Shown here piece by piece: positions 19,334 through 27,845 of a stretch of 64,000 nt of DNA. The position numbers and the translations under genes were made by a program. The notes beneath the pieces were generated by a model. It saw nothing but the letters and a program-made list of their open reading frames with translations. It was not told the origin of the DNA and did not search any database. Each line of letters begins with the position of its first letter. The first letter of the stretch is position 1. The stretch covers positions 1 to 64,000 of the forward strand of contig NZ_MSPW01000003.1 in NCBI RefSeq assembly GCF_001955655.1. The letters run 5' to 3'. The stretch comes from Viridibacillus arenosi. Its GTDB lineage: Bacteria; Bacillota; Bacilli; Bacillales_A; Planococcaceae.

Positions 19334-19855
19334 ATGCAAAGATATACTTATTTACACCCAAATTCGATTGAAACAACACCAAAAATTACGGTAGCTGATG
19401 AGTCAGGTCAGGCTATATTCACATTTCAACGCCACTACTCAAATAGTTTGAAGCGTATACTAGATAAAGTAATGGATTATCGTTATTTTTTAAGATATGA
19501 CGTTTTTGATATGCAGGATGAGCCACTTTTCACTTGTAAAAAGGTAACTCGTAAAGGAAAAGTTTTTTATGAAGCAAAAGATTTAAAACAACAAAAGAAA
19601 TATATGCTTGCCTACGATGGTTGGAAGGAATTGATTCCAGACCTTGTGATCACAGATAGTCAAATGAAAATGATGATACATAAGGAAATGGAAGATTGGT
19701 CCCGCTTTGCACTTGATGATGTAGATATTGCCCGTTGGAAGGCAACAGAAGGTGATGAGTTCTTGATAGAGCTAGAGATTGAAGAGAATTCGCCAATTCA
19801 AAATCCAGCATTTTTCATCGCAATCAGTCAATGTGTTCTGTTTGTTGGTGCATAA
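19334..19855 (+). CDS. Tubby-like C-terminal (LURP-one-type) domain protein
   Basis: A 173 aa cytoplasmic protein. The beta-rich sequence (KITVADESGQAIFTFQRHYS; YDVFDMQDEPLFTCKKVTRK; GKVFYEAKDL) resembles the tubby-C/LOR fold seen in Bacillales proteins of unknown role. The last third has WSRFALDDVDIARWKATEGD and a hydrophobic C-terminal strand. I choose ATG 19334 because AAAGGAG at 19321-19327 is 6 nt away; ATG 19331 is too near and ATG 19304 has no binding site. It converges on the membrane protein at 19892 across a shared terminator. Confidence 0.6.
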   Translation: MQRYTYLHPNSIETTPKITVADESGQAIFTFQRHYSNSLKRILDKVMDYRYFLRYDVFDMQDEPLFTCKKVTRKGKVFYEAKDLKQQKKYMLAYDGWKELIPDLVITDSQMKMMIHKEMEDWSRFALDDVDIARWKATEGDEFLIELEIEENSPIQNPAFFIAISQCVLFVGA

Positions 19856-19860
19856 ATTAA

Positions 19861-19893
19861 AACGTAGTAGATATAATGTCTACTACGTTTTTT
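19861..19893. terminator. Bidirectional terminator
   Basis: AACGTAGTAGA with TCTACTACGTT (11 bp), 7 nt loop, A-rich 5' side and T-run on the 3' side. It lies between convergent genes ending at 19855 and 19892. Confidence 0.85.
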
Positions 19894-20683
19894 ATTTGCC
19901 CATTGAATGGACTATTAGACCAATATGTGTAAAATAATTCAACATGCCAAATAAAATAAAGGCAATCCCTGCGATTTTCCAACAAGTGATCATGATATTG
20001 AAGATACTCGGTTTTGCATATTGTTTTAAAGTAAAGGGTAACAATATTGCGCCAATGCCTGTTATTCCGTATAGAACGGATATGAAGAGTCCTTCAACTA
20101 AAGGGTATTTGGTAAAGGAACTCGTAATTAGATCATCATTAAAAGTTGAGAATAATTGAAGACGGATACTTGCAATGGTAATAGAAAAAAGAGCTAAACC
20201 CATAGCAAAAGTAAAGTATGAAAGTGGTTTTAGCAATATGGGTGCTTCTTTCATTAATATTCGAGAAATAGTCATTGAATCAATATAATCAACGTTATTT
20301 TTCGCGAAAACATTAGCTTTTCTCCATAGAAGAATTGATACTGCTAACAATAAAACACCAAAAGCTAATGAAAGCTCGCCGAAGATAATAATGTTATAAA
20401 GAAAATCTATTTTATATAATGGCCATTTTAAAGACATTTGCGCTCCAGTTATTGTTAAAATAAAACCTGGAATAGCAAACCCAATTGACCATCCTTCCAA
20501 TTGTCCAATTTTTGATCTCTTCAAATGCTTCATAAATCGAACTATTAACAGTAATCCAACACCGATTGTAATAGACATTATGGCACCATTGAGAGGTATC
20601 GTACCTAAATTTATAGTAATGTTCATCACTCCAAACAAAGAAAGAATGGACTTAGTGTCAACATTAGAGAGAAAAACATGCAT
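19892..20683 (-). CDS. Multi-pass membrane protein, DUF981-like
   Basis: 263 aa with about seven hydrophobic helices and almost no extended soluble parts. The pattern INLGTIPLNGAIMSITIGVG near the start and the run of glycine-rich helices resemble the DUF981 family of uncharacterised membrane proteins; this match is from memory of the pattern. Start is uncertain: ATG 20683 has no good ribosome binding site, whereas ATG 20626 (MNITINLG) has GGAGTG just before it. It is divergent from the small membrane protein gene at 20774. Confidence 0.6.
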   Translation of the reverse strand: MHVFLSNVDTKSILSLFGVMNITINLGTIPLNGAIMSITIGVGLLLIVRFMKHLKRSKIGQLEGWSIGFAIPGFILTITGAQMSLKWPLYKIDFLYNIIIFGELSLAFGVLLLAVSILLWRKANVFAKNNVDYIDSMTISRILMKEAPILLKPLSYFTFAMGLALFSITIASIRLQLFSTFNDDLITSSFTKYPLVEGLFISVLYGITGIGAILLPFTLKQYAKPSIFNIMITCWKIAGIAFILFGMLNYFTHIGLIVHSMGK

Positions 20684-20773
20684 ACTTAGAAAGATAAATG
20701 AAAAGCGTAAAAGACACTGTAGGAATGAGGAACGAAGATGCAGTATCTAATTTTTTTAAAAGGAGTGAGCGAA

Positions 20774-21253
20774 TTGAAAGAGAGAGTGTTACCAATAGCT
20801 TCAATAATTTTATTGATAACAGCTGTATATTTTTACATTAAAGCAAGGCAATATGCGTTTATAGATAATTTGGGAAGATTTATAACAATATCAATTGTCT
20901 TATTAATGGGATTGGGAATCTATTATATATTGCAGCGACAAGGAAATCAGTATGCACCCATTAGTTCTCGCTTAGGTATTTCCAGCATCATTTTCGTCCT
21001 AATATTACTTATTAGTTTTGAATTTTATAAACCAACATATACACTTGCTGAAGCTGAAGTGAAGATTGCTGACTATTATAGCGTAAAAGTAATGACAGAA
21101 GAAACTGGTAAAACCATTTATAACACAGATTCTTTTGCATTACATACAGATTGCTATTTAATTATTGGTAAAGATGGCGAAAAAGAAAATCGCTATTTGT
21201 TTTATCCATATTCTGGTGAAATGACTAAAATAGAAAGCGAACAGGAGCGATAA
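20774..21253 (+). CDS. Small integral membrane protein (159 aa)
   Basis: Three membrane helices in the first 95 residues (VLPIASIILLITAVYFYI; FITISIVLLMGLGIYYIL; GISSIIFVLILLISFEFY) are followed by a soluble tail of about 65 residues with beta-type sequence (DCYLIIGKDGEKENRYLFYP). I start at TTG 20774, 9 nt after AAAAGGAG; an ATG at 20738 overlaps that binding site from upstream. The stop is one base before the next gene's start, so the two are probably an operon. Function unknown. Confidence 0.65.
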   Translation: MKERVLPIASIILLITAVYFYIKARQYAFIDNLGRFITISIVLLMGLGIYYILQRQGNQYAPISSRLGISSIIFVLILLISFEFYKPTYTLAEAEVKIADYYSVKVMTEETGKTIYNTDSFALHTDCYLIIGKDGEKENRYLFYPYSGEMTKIESEQER

Positions 21254-21254
21254 T

Positions 21255-22067
21255 TTGAACAAAATACATATCGTATTTGGAGACTCGGCTGCTGGTAGTT
21301 TAAAACATGCACTACATTTGATGAAAAAAACAAAGGAGGAAAGGGTTTTTGTCGTTAGAGATGTTTTTTCCATAGGACCATTAAATGATCCACAGGCTCG
21401 TATTGACTGGATGCAAGAACACATCATAAGAGAAGTGGAAAAGTCGTATGATCCTTTACAAAGCGATCAATTTAAAGGCATACAAGATGACGTACCTGTT
21501 TGTATTTGGGTATCTGAAAGTGCGCATGAACAAACAGGGTTACGGTTTGTAATAAATGAATTAAATAATACCCAAAATCCAATTGAAATAGTGAATGTTA
21601 GTACTCAATTAAAACAGTTAGAGCCGCTGTTTGTACCTAGGACTACAGGAGAAGTGGTTCCTGAAAAATTAATTAATATGACGTCATCTGGTGAGTCAGT
21701 CTCCAAATCGGATCAAGCTCGTTATATTAAAGAGTGGCAGAAACTCTCAAAGACAATGAATGATCTACGCTATCTGGAAGACGGCATAATTATTTCTACA
21801 GAAGCTAATTATTATGATAATTTCATCATTGAATGTGCTAGATATTTACATAAAGAACTTCAGGATAGGACTGAAGAAGAGCCTGAAGAATTTATGAAGG
21901 CAGCTAGGTTAGTTGGTGAAGCATTTGGCAATATTGAAAATCATATCGGTGATGCATTTATTGAGTACCGTTTAAGAGAGTTAATAGCAAACGGTATGTT
22001 TGAAGTAAAAGGAGACACAAGTGCTATGCGCTTATACAGCGTAAAATTAAAGGCTGCCTTCATGTAA
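21255..22067 (+). CDS. DUF1835-domain protein
   Basis: 270 aa, TTG start with AGGAG 7 nt upstream. The N-terminus HIVFGDSAAGSLKHAL and RVFVVRDVFSIGPLND is the signature of DUF1835, a Rossmann-like domain found in Firmicutes proteins of unknown biochemistry, often joined to a C-terminal DUF3658-like half as here (residues about 150-270, ending with a winged-helix-like FEVKGDTSAMRLYSVKL). Directly behind the small membrane protein gene and closed by a terminator. Confidence 0.8.
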   Translation: MNKIHIVFGDSAAGSLKHALHLMKKTKEERVFVVRDVFSIGPLNDPQARIDWMQEHIIREVEKSYDPLQSDQFKGIQDDVPVCIWVSESAHEQTGLRFVINELNNTQNPIEIVNVSTQLKQLEPLFVPRTTGEVVPEKLINMTSSGESVSKSDQARYIKEWQKLSKTMNDLRYLEDGIIISTEANYYDNFIIECARYLHKELQDRTEEEPEEFMKAARLVGEAFGNIENHIGDAFIEYRLRELIANGMFEVKGDTSAMRLYSVKLKAAFM

Positions 22068-22088
22068 AATGAAGCAGTCTTTTTTTTA
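22049..22088 (+). terminator. Intrinsic terminator overlapping the stop codon
   Basis: GGCTGCCTTCAT pairs with ATGAAGCAGTC with one bulged C and a GTAAA loop, followed by eight T. The stem begins inside the last codons of the DUF1835 gene. Confidence 0.75.
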
Positions 22089-22401
22089 TAAAGTTAAGAT
22101 TATAAGCTCTTGATGATAAAAAAGGCATTAAGTCGACATCTATGGAATAGAAAATAAAAAAAGTGGCATATCTATATAAAATCGGAAATTCATAGAGCTG
22201 CAAACAAAACATTATTGAGTTATTGGATATATGGTTAAAAAAATCAAAAAAGGGTGAGACTGAAAAATAAGAATAAGTCTAAATTGTTACTAATTAATTT
22301 TATTTAGTAATTATGAATTATCCTTGCAGCTTAAAAATAGTAAAAGAAATGCATTAATGTTAGAATTATTTGAAATTAAAGATAACTTTAGGAGGCAATC
22401 C
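22089..22401. other. Intergenic region, no feature seen
   Basis: 313 AT-rich bases. No frame with a credible start and no strong hairpin is visible; the last 20 bases carry the ribosome binding site of the lipoprotein gene. Confidence 0.5.
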
Positions 22402-22947
22402 ATGCGCAAATTTACTAAACAGAAAGCTTTTTCTTTCCTCTCAGTTTTGATGGCAGGTTCAATATTGATAACAGGTTGTAGTAGTGATAAGACAGCCAAA
22501 AAGGTAGAAACCATTGGGGTAGTTGCTGAGGCTGATGCAAAAGTTTCTAATGACTTTAAGCAAAGCATAGAAGCAGTGTTAAAAGTTGAATTGCCAACAT
22601 CTAAAGAAGAAATTCACAGTGTTGTAAAAAGCATTGTTGATGATGAATCTTATTTAAAGAATGCAGAAAATCGAGAAAAATTCCTAAAGCTAGCAAATCA
22701 GCAAATAGCGTATTTGAAAACTGTCGACATATCTCCTAAGACTGAAGCTGAAAAAGAAATTCATCATGCCTTCAATAACTATATAGGTTATCAAAAAGGT
22801 ATATACAATAGCTTGAAATCATATGCAGATGACCAAGATGAATTTTTTATGAATACGTATGCTACGAATAAAAGCATGTCCGAGAAATACTTAAAAAACT
22901 TAGAAGAAGCGCTAGCAAAGTATAATGTGTCAATAAAAAATAAATAA
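22402..22947 (+). CDS. Lipoprotein (181 aa)
   Basis: Begins MRKFTKQKAFSFLSVL and has a lipobox LITGC about 26 residues in, so it should be lipid-anchored on the outer face of the membrane. The mature protein is almost all helical and charged (FKQSIEAVLKVELPTSKEEI; a long C-terminal helix ending YNVSIKNK) with no cysteine beyond the lipid one. ATG 22402 is 6 nt from AGGAGG. I recognise no family; it resembles small coiled lipoproteins of Bacillales. Stand-alone with its own terminator. Confidence 0.75.
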   Translation: MRKFTKQKAFSFLSVLMAGSILITGCSSDKTAKKVETIGVVAEADAKVSNDFKQSIEAVLKVELPTSKEEIHSVVKSIVDDESYLKNAENREKFLKLANQQIAYLKTVDISPKTEAEKEIHHAFNNYIGYQKGIYNSLKSYADDQDEFFMNTYATNKSMSEKYLKNLEEALAKYNVSIKNK

Positions 22948-22977
22948 GGGTGATTTATTTTGACCATCCTGACAAAG

Positions 22978-23017
22978 ACGATTAACTCATTTTTGAGTAT
23001 TAATCGTTTTTTTTTTT
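22978..23017 (+). terminator. Intrinsic terminator
   Basis: ACGATTAACTCA pairs with TGAGTATTAATCGT with one bulge, followed by eleven T. Confidence 0.85.
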
Positions 23018-23120
23018 GACTTTGTTATCTTGTGTTTTCAGGATTTCACTAGTATTTTTACTGTTCATTAGCTAATATGGAAATTAATATAAAAAATTTA
23101 CTCAATACGAGGTGATGATC

Positions 23121-23843
23121 ATGGGGGATTTCAAGAAAATAAGCCCAATTGAAGCAGCGCATCTATTTATCAATAAGTATTTTCCAAATTGTCAAGGAGC
23201 AGTGTTGGCTGGAAGTGTTGTAAGAGGAGAGGGAACAGATACTTCTGACCTCGACATAGTCGTATTTGATAAAAGTCTAAATTCAAGTTATAGAGAGTCC
23301 TTTAACGAATTTGGGTGGCCAATCGAAGTTTTTATACATAATTTAACGTCTTACAAACACTTTTTCGAACTCGATTACAAAGCTGCTAAGCCTTCTATGC
23401 AAAGGATGGTATGGGAAGGGATTATATTAAAAGATAAAGGGATTATCCAATCGATAAAGCTAGAAGCTAAAGAGATTTTAGATAAGGGACCTGACAGATG
23501 GACGGAAGAAATCATTACAACGAAGCGATATTTTATAACAGATGTATTAGATGATTTTATAGGTTGCAAAAATCGTGCAGAAGAAATTTTCATTGCTAAC
23601 ACATTAGCTGAGCTTATTCATGAATTTGTGTTAAGAACTAATGGTCAATGGATAGGATCCTCAAAATGGATAATTCGAGCATTAAAGAACTATGATGAAA
23701 AGTTTACCGAGGAATTTGTTGATGCATTCGATACGTATTATAAAACGGCAGAGAAAAAAAAAGTTATTCATTTAAGTGAAATGATATTAGAGCCTTATGG
23801 AGGTCGTCTATTTGAAGGCTTTTCGATGGGAAAAGCTAAGTAA
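23121..23843 (+). CDS. Nucleotidyltransferase-fold protein (240 aa)
   Basis: The motif AGSVVRGEGTDTSDLDIVVF is the G-S ... D-x-D signature of the DNA polymerase-beta/aminoglycoside nucleotidyltransferase fold, with a third acidic residue likely in PIEVFIHN. The helical C-terminal 140 residues are like the substrate-binding half of small-molecule nucleotidyltransferases. It probably transfers a nucleotide to an unknown small molecule; an antibiotic target cannot be inferred from sequence. ATG 23121 has GAGG 8 nt upstream. Single gene between hairpins. Confidence 0.7.
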   Translation: MGDFKKISPIEAAHLFINKYFPNCQGAVLAGSVVRGEGTDTSDLDIVVFDKSLNSSYRESFNEFGWPIEVFIHNLTSYKHFFELDYKAAKPSMQRMVWEGIILKDKGIIQSIKLEAKEILDKGPDRWTEEIITTKRYFITDVLDDFIGCKNRAEEIFIANTLAELIHEFVLRTNGQWIGSSKWIIRALKNYDEKFTEEFVDAFDTYYKTAEKKKVIHLSEMILEPYGGRLFEGFSMGKAK

Positions 23844-23870
23844 AATCATGAATTAAAAAATGAAATAGAG

Positions 23871-23910
23871 CCATAGAAAGAGAACGCTTTAAAGTGGTCT
23901 CTTTCTATGG
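23871..23910. terminator. Long hairpin between convergent genes
   Basis: CCATAGAAAGAGA with its exact complement at 23898-23910, 14 nt loop. It lacks a strong T-run on either side but sits between convergent stops at 23843 and 23927, so a bidirectional terminator role is likely. Confidence 0.6.
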
Positions 23911-23926
23911 AGCATTTATCATAAGA

Positions 23927-24361
23927 TTAAGTATTACTGATTCGATGCTTAAATCGTTTGAGTTGAAAAAGAATAAAGCAACCGATACAAAACCCTAAAA
24001 TAGCTATAAAAGAAGCAACAGCGACCATGATCGTAAATGTATATGCAAGTACTGACCAATTAGTTAAATAGCCAATTAAGCCAAGAAATAAGCAAGAAAT
24101 AGCTATACATGAATTAAACTTTTGCTGGCCAACATCTTCAGGTATATAAGCAGAAGGTTCTTTTTTCAAAAAGCGACGAGCAAATTTCATAATGGGATTA
24201 TAATTAAAAATCAAACCAAGTAAATTTGCCAATAAAGGAATGGCTAGTATCCAAGGCTGATCTGTAATCCAAGTTAAAATAACGCTTAAAAGTATAGTCC
24301 ATTGATTTACACGAACTAATGGCCTTGGAATAAAAGGAACAGTACTCAAATTAAAAACCAA
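23927..24361 (-). CDS. DUF4395-like membrane protein
   Basis: 144 aa with about four membrane helices. The N-terminal FIPRPLVRVNQW and C-terminal GFCIGCFILFQLKRF match what I recall of the DUF4395 family, whose members carry a pair of Cys residues near the C-terminus; the Cys pair CIGC here might bind metal or take part in thiol chemistry. Family function is unknown. Start is ATG 24361, preceded on the minus strand by AGAAAGGTTGG. Stand-alone, converging on the nucleotidyltransferase gene. Confidence 0.65.
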   Translation of the reverse strand: MVFNLSTVPFIPRPLVRVNQWTILLSVILTWITDQPWILAIPLLANLLGLIFNYNPIMKFARRFLKKEPSAYIPEDVGQQKFNSCIAISCLFLGLIGYLTNWSVLAYTFTIMVAVASFIAILGFCIGCFILFQLKRFKHRISNT

Positions 24362-24431
24362 CCTTTCTTATTGGAATAATATTATTTTATGCGAAATTGT
24401 TTAATTTGTGAAGACGAAAATACAATTAAAA

Positions 24432-24463
24432 GGAAAAAGCTGCACCAAAAGGGTAGCAGCTTT
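24432..24463 (-). terminator. Intrinsic terminator (minus strand)
   Basis: AAAGCTGC and GCAGCTTT enclose a 12 nt loop; on the minus strand the stem is followed by TTCCTTTT. It lies just after the stop of the 24470 gene. Confidence 0.75.
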
Positions 24464-24469
24464 ACACAA

Positions 24470-24871
24470 TTAATATTGATATTTCTTTGTGTCTGTAATG
24501 ATTTTAAAGTGAATACCTTTAATTTCCTTCGTAATTTCCTCTTTTACGTCATCCAGATTGACTAGTTTATTCGACCCTACATAAGTTGAAAGCTCATCCA
24601 TTAAGCGATCAAATGAGTTTGAAAATAAGCTACGCATCGCATCAAAGTCTAAATTTCGGAAGCTTCCATCGATCTCGTAAGCTTCGATTGAATTCATTTG
24701 CTTTGAAGCACCCGCAAAGCGATCATCATACACCGTATATGTTTCATCAGAAAAGGCAACGATATATAATTCTTCTCCTGTAACCGTATGTAATTCAATA
24801 TTGTTCTTATGTTTTTTGACATCTGTAATGCTGTGAATACCTTCTGTGTGTTTAATGTTAAATAAGCTCAT
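24470..24871 (-). CDS. Hypothetical protein (133 aa)
   Basis: Soluble, acidic protein. The first half is predicted beta-rich (IELHTVTGEELYIVAFSDET), resembling small PH-like or SH3-like barrels; the second half is helical (FDAMRSLFSNSFDRLMDELS) and ends with KIITDTKKYQY. ATG 24871 follows AGGGGG by about 10 nt. I do not recognise a family. Monocistronic with a terminator. Confidence 0.65.
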   Translation of the reverse strand: MSLFNIKHTEGIHSITDVKKHKNNIELHTVTGEELYIVAFSDETYTVYDDRFAGASKQMNSIEAYEIDGSFRNLDFDAMRSLFSNSFDRLMDELSTYVGSNKLVNLDDVKEEITKEIKGIHFKIITDTKKYQY

Positions 24872-25245
24872 ATAAAAACCCCCTAGATATTAAAGCCATA
24901 TAGAATCTAGTCGAATGATAATTCCTATATAGTTACTTTCATCATATCACAATTACCGGATACTTGAATTTATACATTATAAATTACTTATTATAATATC
25001 AATATTTTGTGAACTTTATAAATATATATTTTACATTATTACCATAAATTTATAATTTAAATATTTACAAGGAAAATAAAGGATGTATAATAATATATGT
25101 AAATATAAAATAGAATTATAGACACCTCGGTAGTCTATATAATAACCCCAATATTTACCCATATCTTTATTAAGCTTTATCAATCACTTATCTATGTTTT
25201 TTTCACCAGTTTATAAAAGTTTTACTTATGGAAGGGACTGGATTT
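24872..25245. other. AT-rich divergent intergenic region
   Basis: About 370 bases of very AT-rich sequence between divergent genes. It must hold the promoters of both the 24871 (minus) and 25246 (plus) genes, but several TATAAT-like words compete and I cannot choose one. No hairpin or coding frame stands out. Confidence 0.4.
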
Positions 25246-25905
25246 ATGAAATATTTTACAAAGCAGTGGTTCGAAGAAAATCAATTATCTAATTATTTAT
25301 TTTTCCTTGTTACCATGGTCGATTGGGAAGAGGAAAAAGCTTATTATAGAGAGTATGGTATAGATTTAGAACAGGAACGAAAAATGGAGTTACAACGTGA
25401 TCGAGAAAAGTTGTTAAGATTTTTACCTGAAGAATTCCATCCTTTTGTTCTAGATGGTTCTATTATCGCAGGATCACCAAATGACAATTTGCGTAACTTG
25501 GCAAAAATCTGGTTGGAGCATTTTGATGCTTTGTCCAATGAAAAATTTGAAAGATGTGCAGCAGATTTTATATCAGCTAAAAGTAAACTTCCTAAAGCGG
25601 TAAATGATCTATTTGTTGACTCATTTCATGACGCAATAATTCAAACAATAGAAAGAAATGCAGACCATACATGTACAATCAAGTTGAATTTAGAAAATAC
25701 GTATCATGAAAATGATATGTTAATAATTACTTTCACTGGTGTTAGTGAATTTACTAGTACCGCATCAGTCGGAAATGGCTCATGGTGGTTGTACGAAGAG
25801 GTGTCAATAGTTGAGGGTGGTTTTAGACTTAATGTTTTATTTGATAGCCCCTTAGCTGAATTTACTATCGTCGCTAAAGATGTTGTAATTGAATCTAAAC
25901 AGTAA
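25246..25905 (+). CDS. DUF4085-like protein
   Basis: 219 aa soluble protein. It begins MKYFTKQWFEENQ, continues with a helical, Glu-rich first half (LLRFLPEEFHPFVLDGS) and has a beta-type second half with GSWWLYEEVSIVEGGFRLNV. This start and layout match the DUF4085 family of Bacillales as I remember it; no function is known. ATG 25246 has GAAGGGA 8 nt upstream. A terminator follows the stop immediately. Confidence 0.65.
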   Translation: MKYFTKQWFEENQLSNYLFFLVTMVDWEEEKAYYREYGIDLEQERKMELQRDREKLLRFLPEEFHPFVLDGSIIAGSPNDNLRNLAKIWLEHFDALSNEKFERCAADFISAKSKLPKAVNDLFVDSFHDAIIQTIERNADHTCTIKLNLENTYHENDMLIITFTGVSEFTSTASVGNGSWWLYEEVSIVEGGFRLNVLFDSPLAEFTIVAKDVVIESKQ

Positions 25906-25912
25906 ATAAGAG

Positions 25913-25955
25913 AACACATATGGCATTGATATGTATCGATGCCGTACGTGTTTTT
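25913..25955 (+). terminator. Intrinsic terminator
   Basis: AACACATATGGCAT pairs with ATGCCGTACGTGTT with mismatches near the middle, followed by TTTGTTT. Confidence 0.7.
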
Positions 25956-26088
25956 GTTTACCCATGTATATGACCACTATATTCTGCAAGACTCTATAAA
26001 TTTATTTACTAGTTAAATAAAATTAAAAACAAATTGACGATATTATTCTGAAAAACATGTAAAATAACTATTTATAGGGGGAGTACAT

Positions 26089-26430
26089 ATGATAGGTTAT
26101 GAATTACATGAGGACAAATTAATGAAAGTAATTCATGTTGTTGTTAATGATAAAATGACATTAGAACAGGCTAGAAAATTTGCTGAAGATTATAAAAGTC
26201 TAACGAAATCAATCGATACAAGATCATATGTCTTAGATATTGATTGTACTGCTATGAAAGTTGTAACACCAGATCTCATTGATAACCTTAGTGAAACTTT
26301 GAAAATGTATAAACAACCTGGTTTTCACAAAGTGATTATGAAAGTAAGGCATAATAATATATTAAAAATGCAATTAACACGTCTTTCTCGTGAGGCAGAA
26401 TTAACCAATGTTGAAATAATAAATGTATAA
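26089..26430 (+). CDS. STAS/SpoIIAA-like small protein (113 aa)
   Basis: ATG with GGGGGAG 8 nt upstream. The fold pattern is strand-helix-strand: KVIHVVVNDKMTLEQARKFA, then SYVLDIDCTAMKVVTPDLID, then KVIMKVRHNNILKMQLTRLS and a terminal strand. This resembles the SpoIIAA-like/STAS-like family in which small cytoplasmic proteins bind lipids or partner proteins. The characteristic phosphorylated Ser of anti-anti-sigma factors is not evident. Role unknown. Confidence 0.6.
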   Translation: MIGYELHEDKLMKVIHVVVNDKMTLEQARKFAEDYKSLTKSIDTRSYVLDIDCTAMKVVTPDLIDNLSETLKMYKQPGFHKVIMKVRHNNILKMQLTRLSREAELTNVEIINV

Positions 26431-26487
26431 ATTATATAAAAATTCACTTATGAACTAGAATAATGGGGTCTCATCAGACTAGCTGTC

Positions 26488-26868
26488 ATGTCCTTTTTAA
26501 AAACGAAAAATATTTTAATATTAAGTGGATTAACTATCCTATATATAATGGATTATTTATCACAAATAGAGATATTTTCAGTGATTCCGAGAAGAACTGT
26601 TCTAATATTTATTGTAATATTTCTATTAATTTCCTTTTTGCCAATTAAGCGTAAAGAATCAAATGCTTTAAATGAATTTAAGTGGGAAGCTTTCTTAATT
26701 GGATATATTGTCCTGACAATGATAATACTGCAATTGCTCGGAGGACAATCAGTAACTGGTATTAGCTTTGAGAATTGGTTTGTGTGGCTTGTATTACTTA
26801 TATCTGTTTGGGAATTACGCTTAAAATGGCGTAAAGTGAAGCAGGAATCTGCGGTGAAAGAAAACTAA
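26488..26868 (+). CDS. Small membrane protein (126 aa)
   Basis: Four hydrophobic helices: NILILSGLTILYIMDYL, TVLIFIVIFLLISFLP, FLIGYIVLTMIILQLL and WFVWLVLLISVWELRL, with a basic, cytoplasmic tail. ATG 26488 has no strong ribosome binding site, so a translation link with the gene at 26089 or an internal start is possible. I recognise no family. A strong bidirectional terminator follows. Confidence 0.55.
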   Translation: MSFLKTKNILILSGLTILYIMDYLSQIEIFSVIPRRTVLIFIVIFLLISFLPIKRKESNALNEFKWEAFLIGYIVLTMIILQLLGGQSVTGISFENWFVWLVLLISVWELRLKWRKVKQESAVKEN

Positions 26869-26890
26869 TTCTATAGCTTCTTACATAATG

Positions 26891-26926
26891 AAAAACCACC
26901 GTTCACATAATGAGCGGTGGTTTTGT
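26891..26926. terminator. Bidirectional terminator
   Basis: AAAACCACCG and CGGTGGTTTT with an inner TC/GA pair enclose ACATAAT. It lies between convergent ends of the small membrane protein and oppF and serves both. Confidence 0.85.
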
Positions 26927-26933
26927 CCTATTA

Positions 26934-27845
26934 TTAAGTATTTTGCCATTTCTTTACGGAAGCAGCAGTACCATAAACGAAATGCATATCAGCAACTTCA
27001 TATAAAGAAGCGCTTTCATCTAGTTCTTCGTGTACATAAGGAATTCGTGTACGTTTTGATTCAGATATTGGATCTGGTAACGGAATAGCTGAAAGCAAGG
27101 ATTTCGTATATGGATGGACAGGCGAATGATAAATATCATCTGCTAAACCAATCTCAACGATTTTCCCGCGATACATAACAGCAATTCGGTCACTTATATA
27201 TTTCACCATAGAAAGATCATGAGCAATGAATAAATAAGTTAAATTTAGCTCTTTTTGTAGCTGTTTTAATAAGTTTACAACTTGTGCTTGAATCGATACA
27301 TCAAGAGCAGAAATGGGTTCATCTGCAATGATAAAGCTAGGATTTAAACTCAGCGCACGAGCGATACCAATACGTTGTCGTTGTCCACCGGAAAATTCAT
27401 GTGCATAGCGGTTTGCATGTTCTTTGTTTAAGCCAACAGCTTCTAGTAAGGATTCTACTTTTTCGAGGCGTTCTTTTTTGTTTTTGTATAGACCGTGAAT
27501 ATCAAAGGCTTCACTAATTATTTCTCCAGCTTTCATTCTTGGATTCAGTGAAGCATAGGGATCCTGGAAAATCATTTGCATTTGGCGGTTAAATTGCTTC
27601 ATCTCATTTGCTGATTTACTACTATGAACATCTTTTCCATTAAAGATAATTTCTCCATCCGTTATATCATATAGGCGAATAATAGAGCGACCAGTCGTAG
27701 ATTTACCACAGCCAGATTCTCCTACTAAGCCAAGAGTTTCACCTTCATAAATGTCGAAGCTAATACCATCAACAGCTTTTACTGGCTCTTTTGAAGAACC
27801 GAAATATTGAGTTAAGTTTTTAATTTCTAATAGTTTTTTCGCCAT
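26934..27845 (-). CDS. oppF: Oligopeptide ABC transporter ATP-binding protein OppF
   Basis: Second ATPase of the oligopeptide importer. Walker A is GESGCGKST, the signature is [15 protein letters not shown], and Walker B is [16 protein letters not shown]. The C-terminal oligopeptide/dipeptide transporter extension starts near [15 protein letters not shown]. It has 303 aa, the usual OppF length. ATG 27845 lies inside the end of oppD with AAGGAG 10 nt upstream, so the two are overlapped by 26 bases. Last gene of oppABCDF. Confidence 0.95.
   Translation of the reverse strand: MAKKLLEIKNLTQYFGSSKEPVKAVDGISFDIYEGETLGLVGESGCGKSTTGRSIIRLYDITDGEIIFNGKDVHSSKSANEMKQFNRQMQMIFQDPYASLNPRMKAGEIISEAFDIHGLYKNKKERLEKVESLLEAVGLNKEHANRYAHEFSGGQRQRIGIARALSLNPSFIIADEPISALDVSIQAQVVNLLKQLQKELNLTYLFIAHDLSMVKYISDRIAVMYRGKIVEIGLADDIYHSPVHPYTKSLLSAIPLPDPISESKRTRIPYVHEELDESASLYEVADMHFVYGTAASVKKWQNT

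Noticed and set aside
24872-25245. Possible origin or matrix-like AT-rich region
   Set aside because: No DnaA-box cluster or repeated elements are visible; it is more simply a divergent promoter region.
26463-26648. 61-codon frame overlapping the small membrane protein
   Set aside because: It lies in another frame of the 26488 gene, whose four clean membrane helices make it the better reading.
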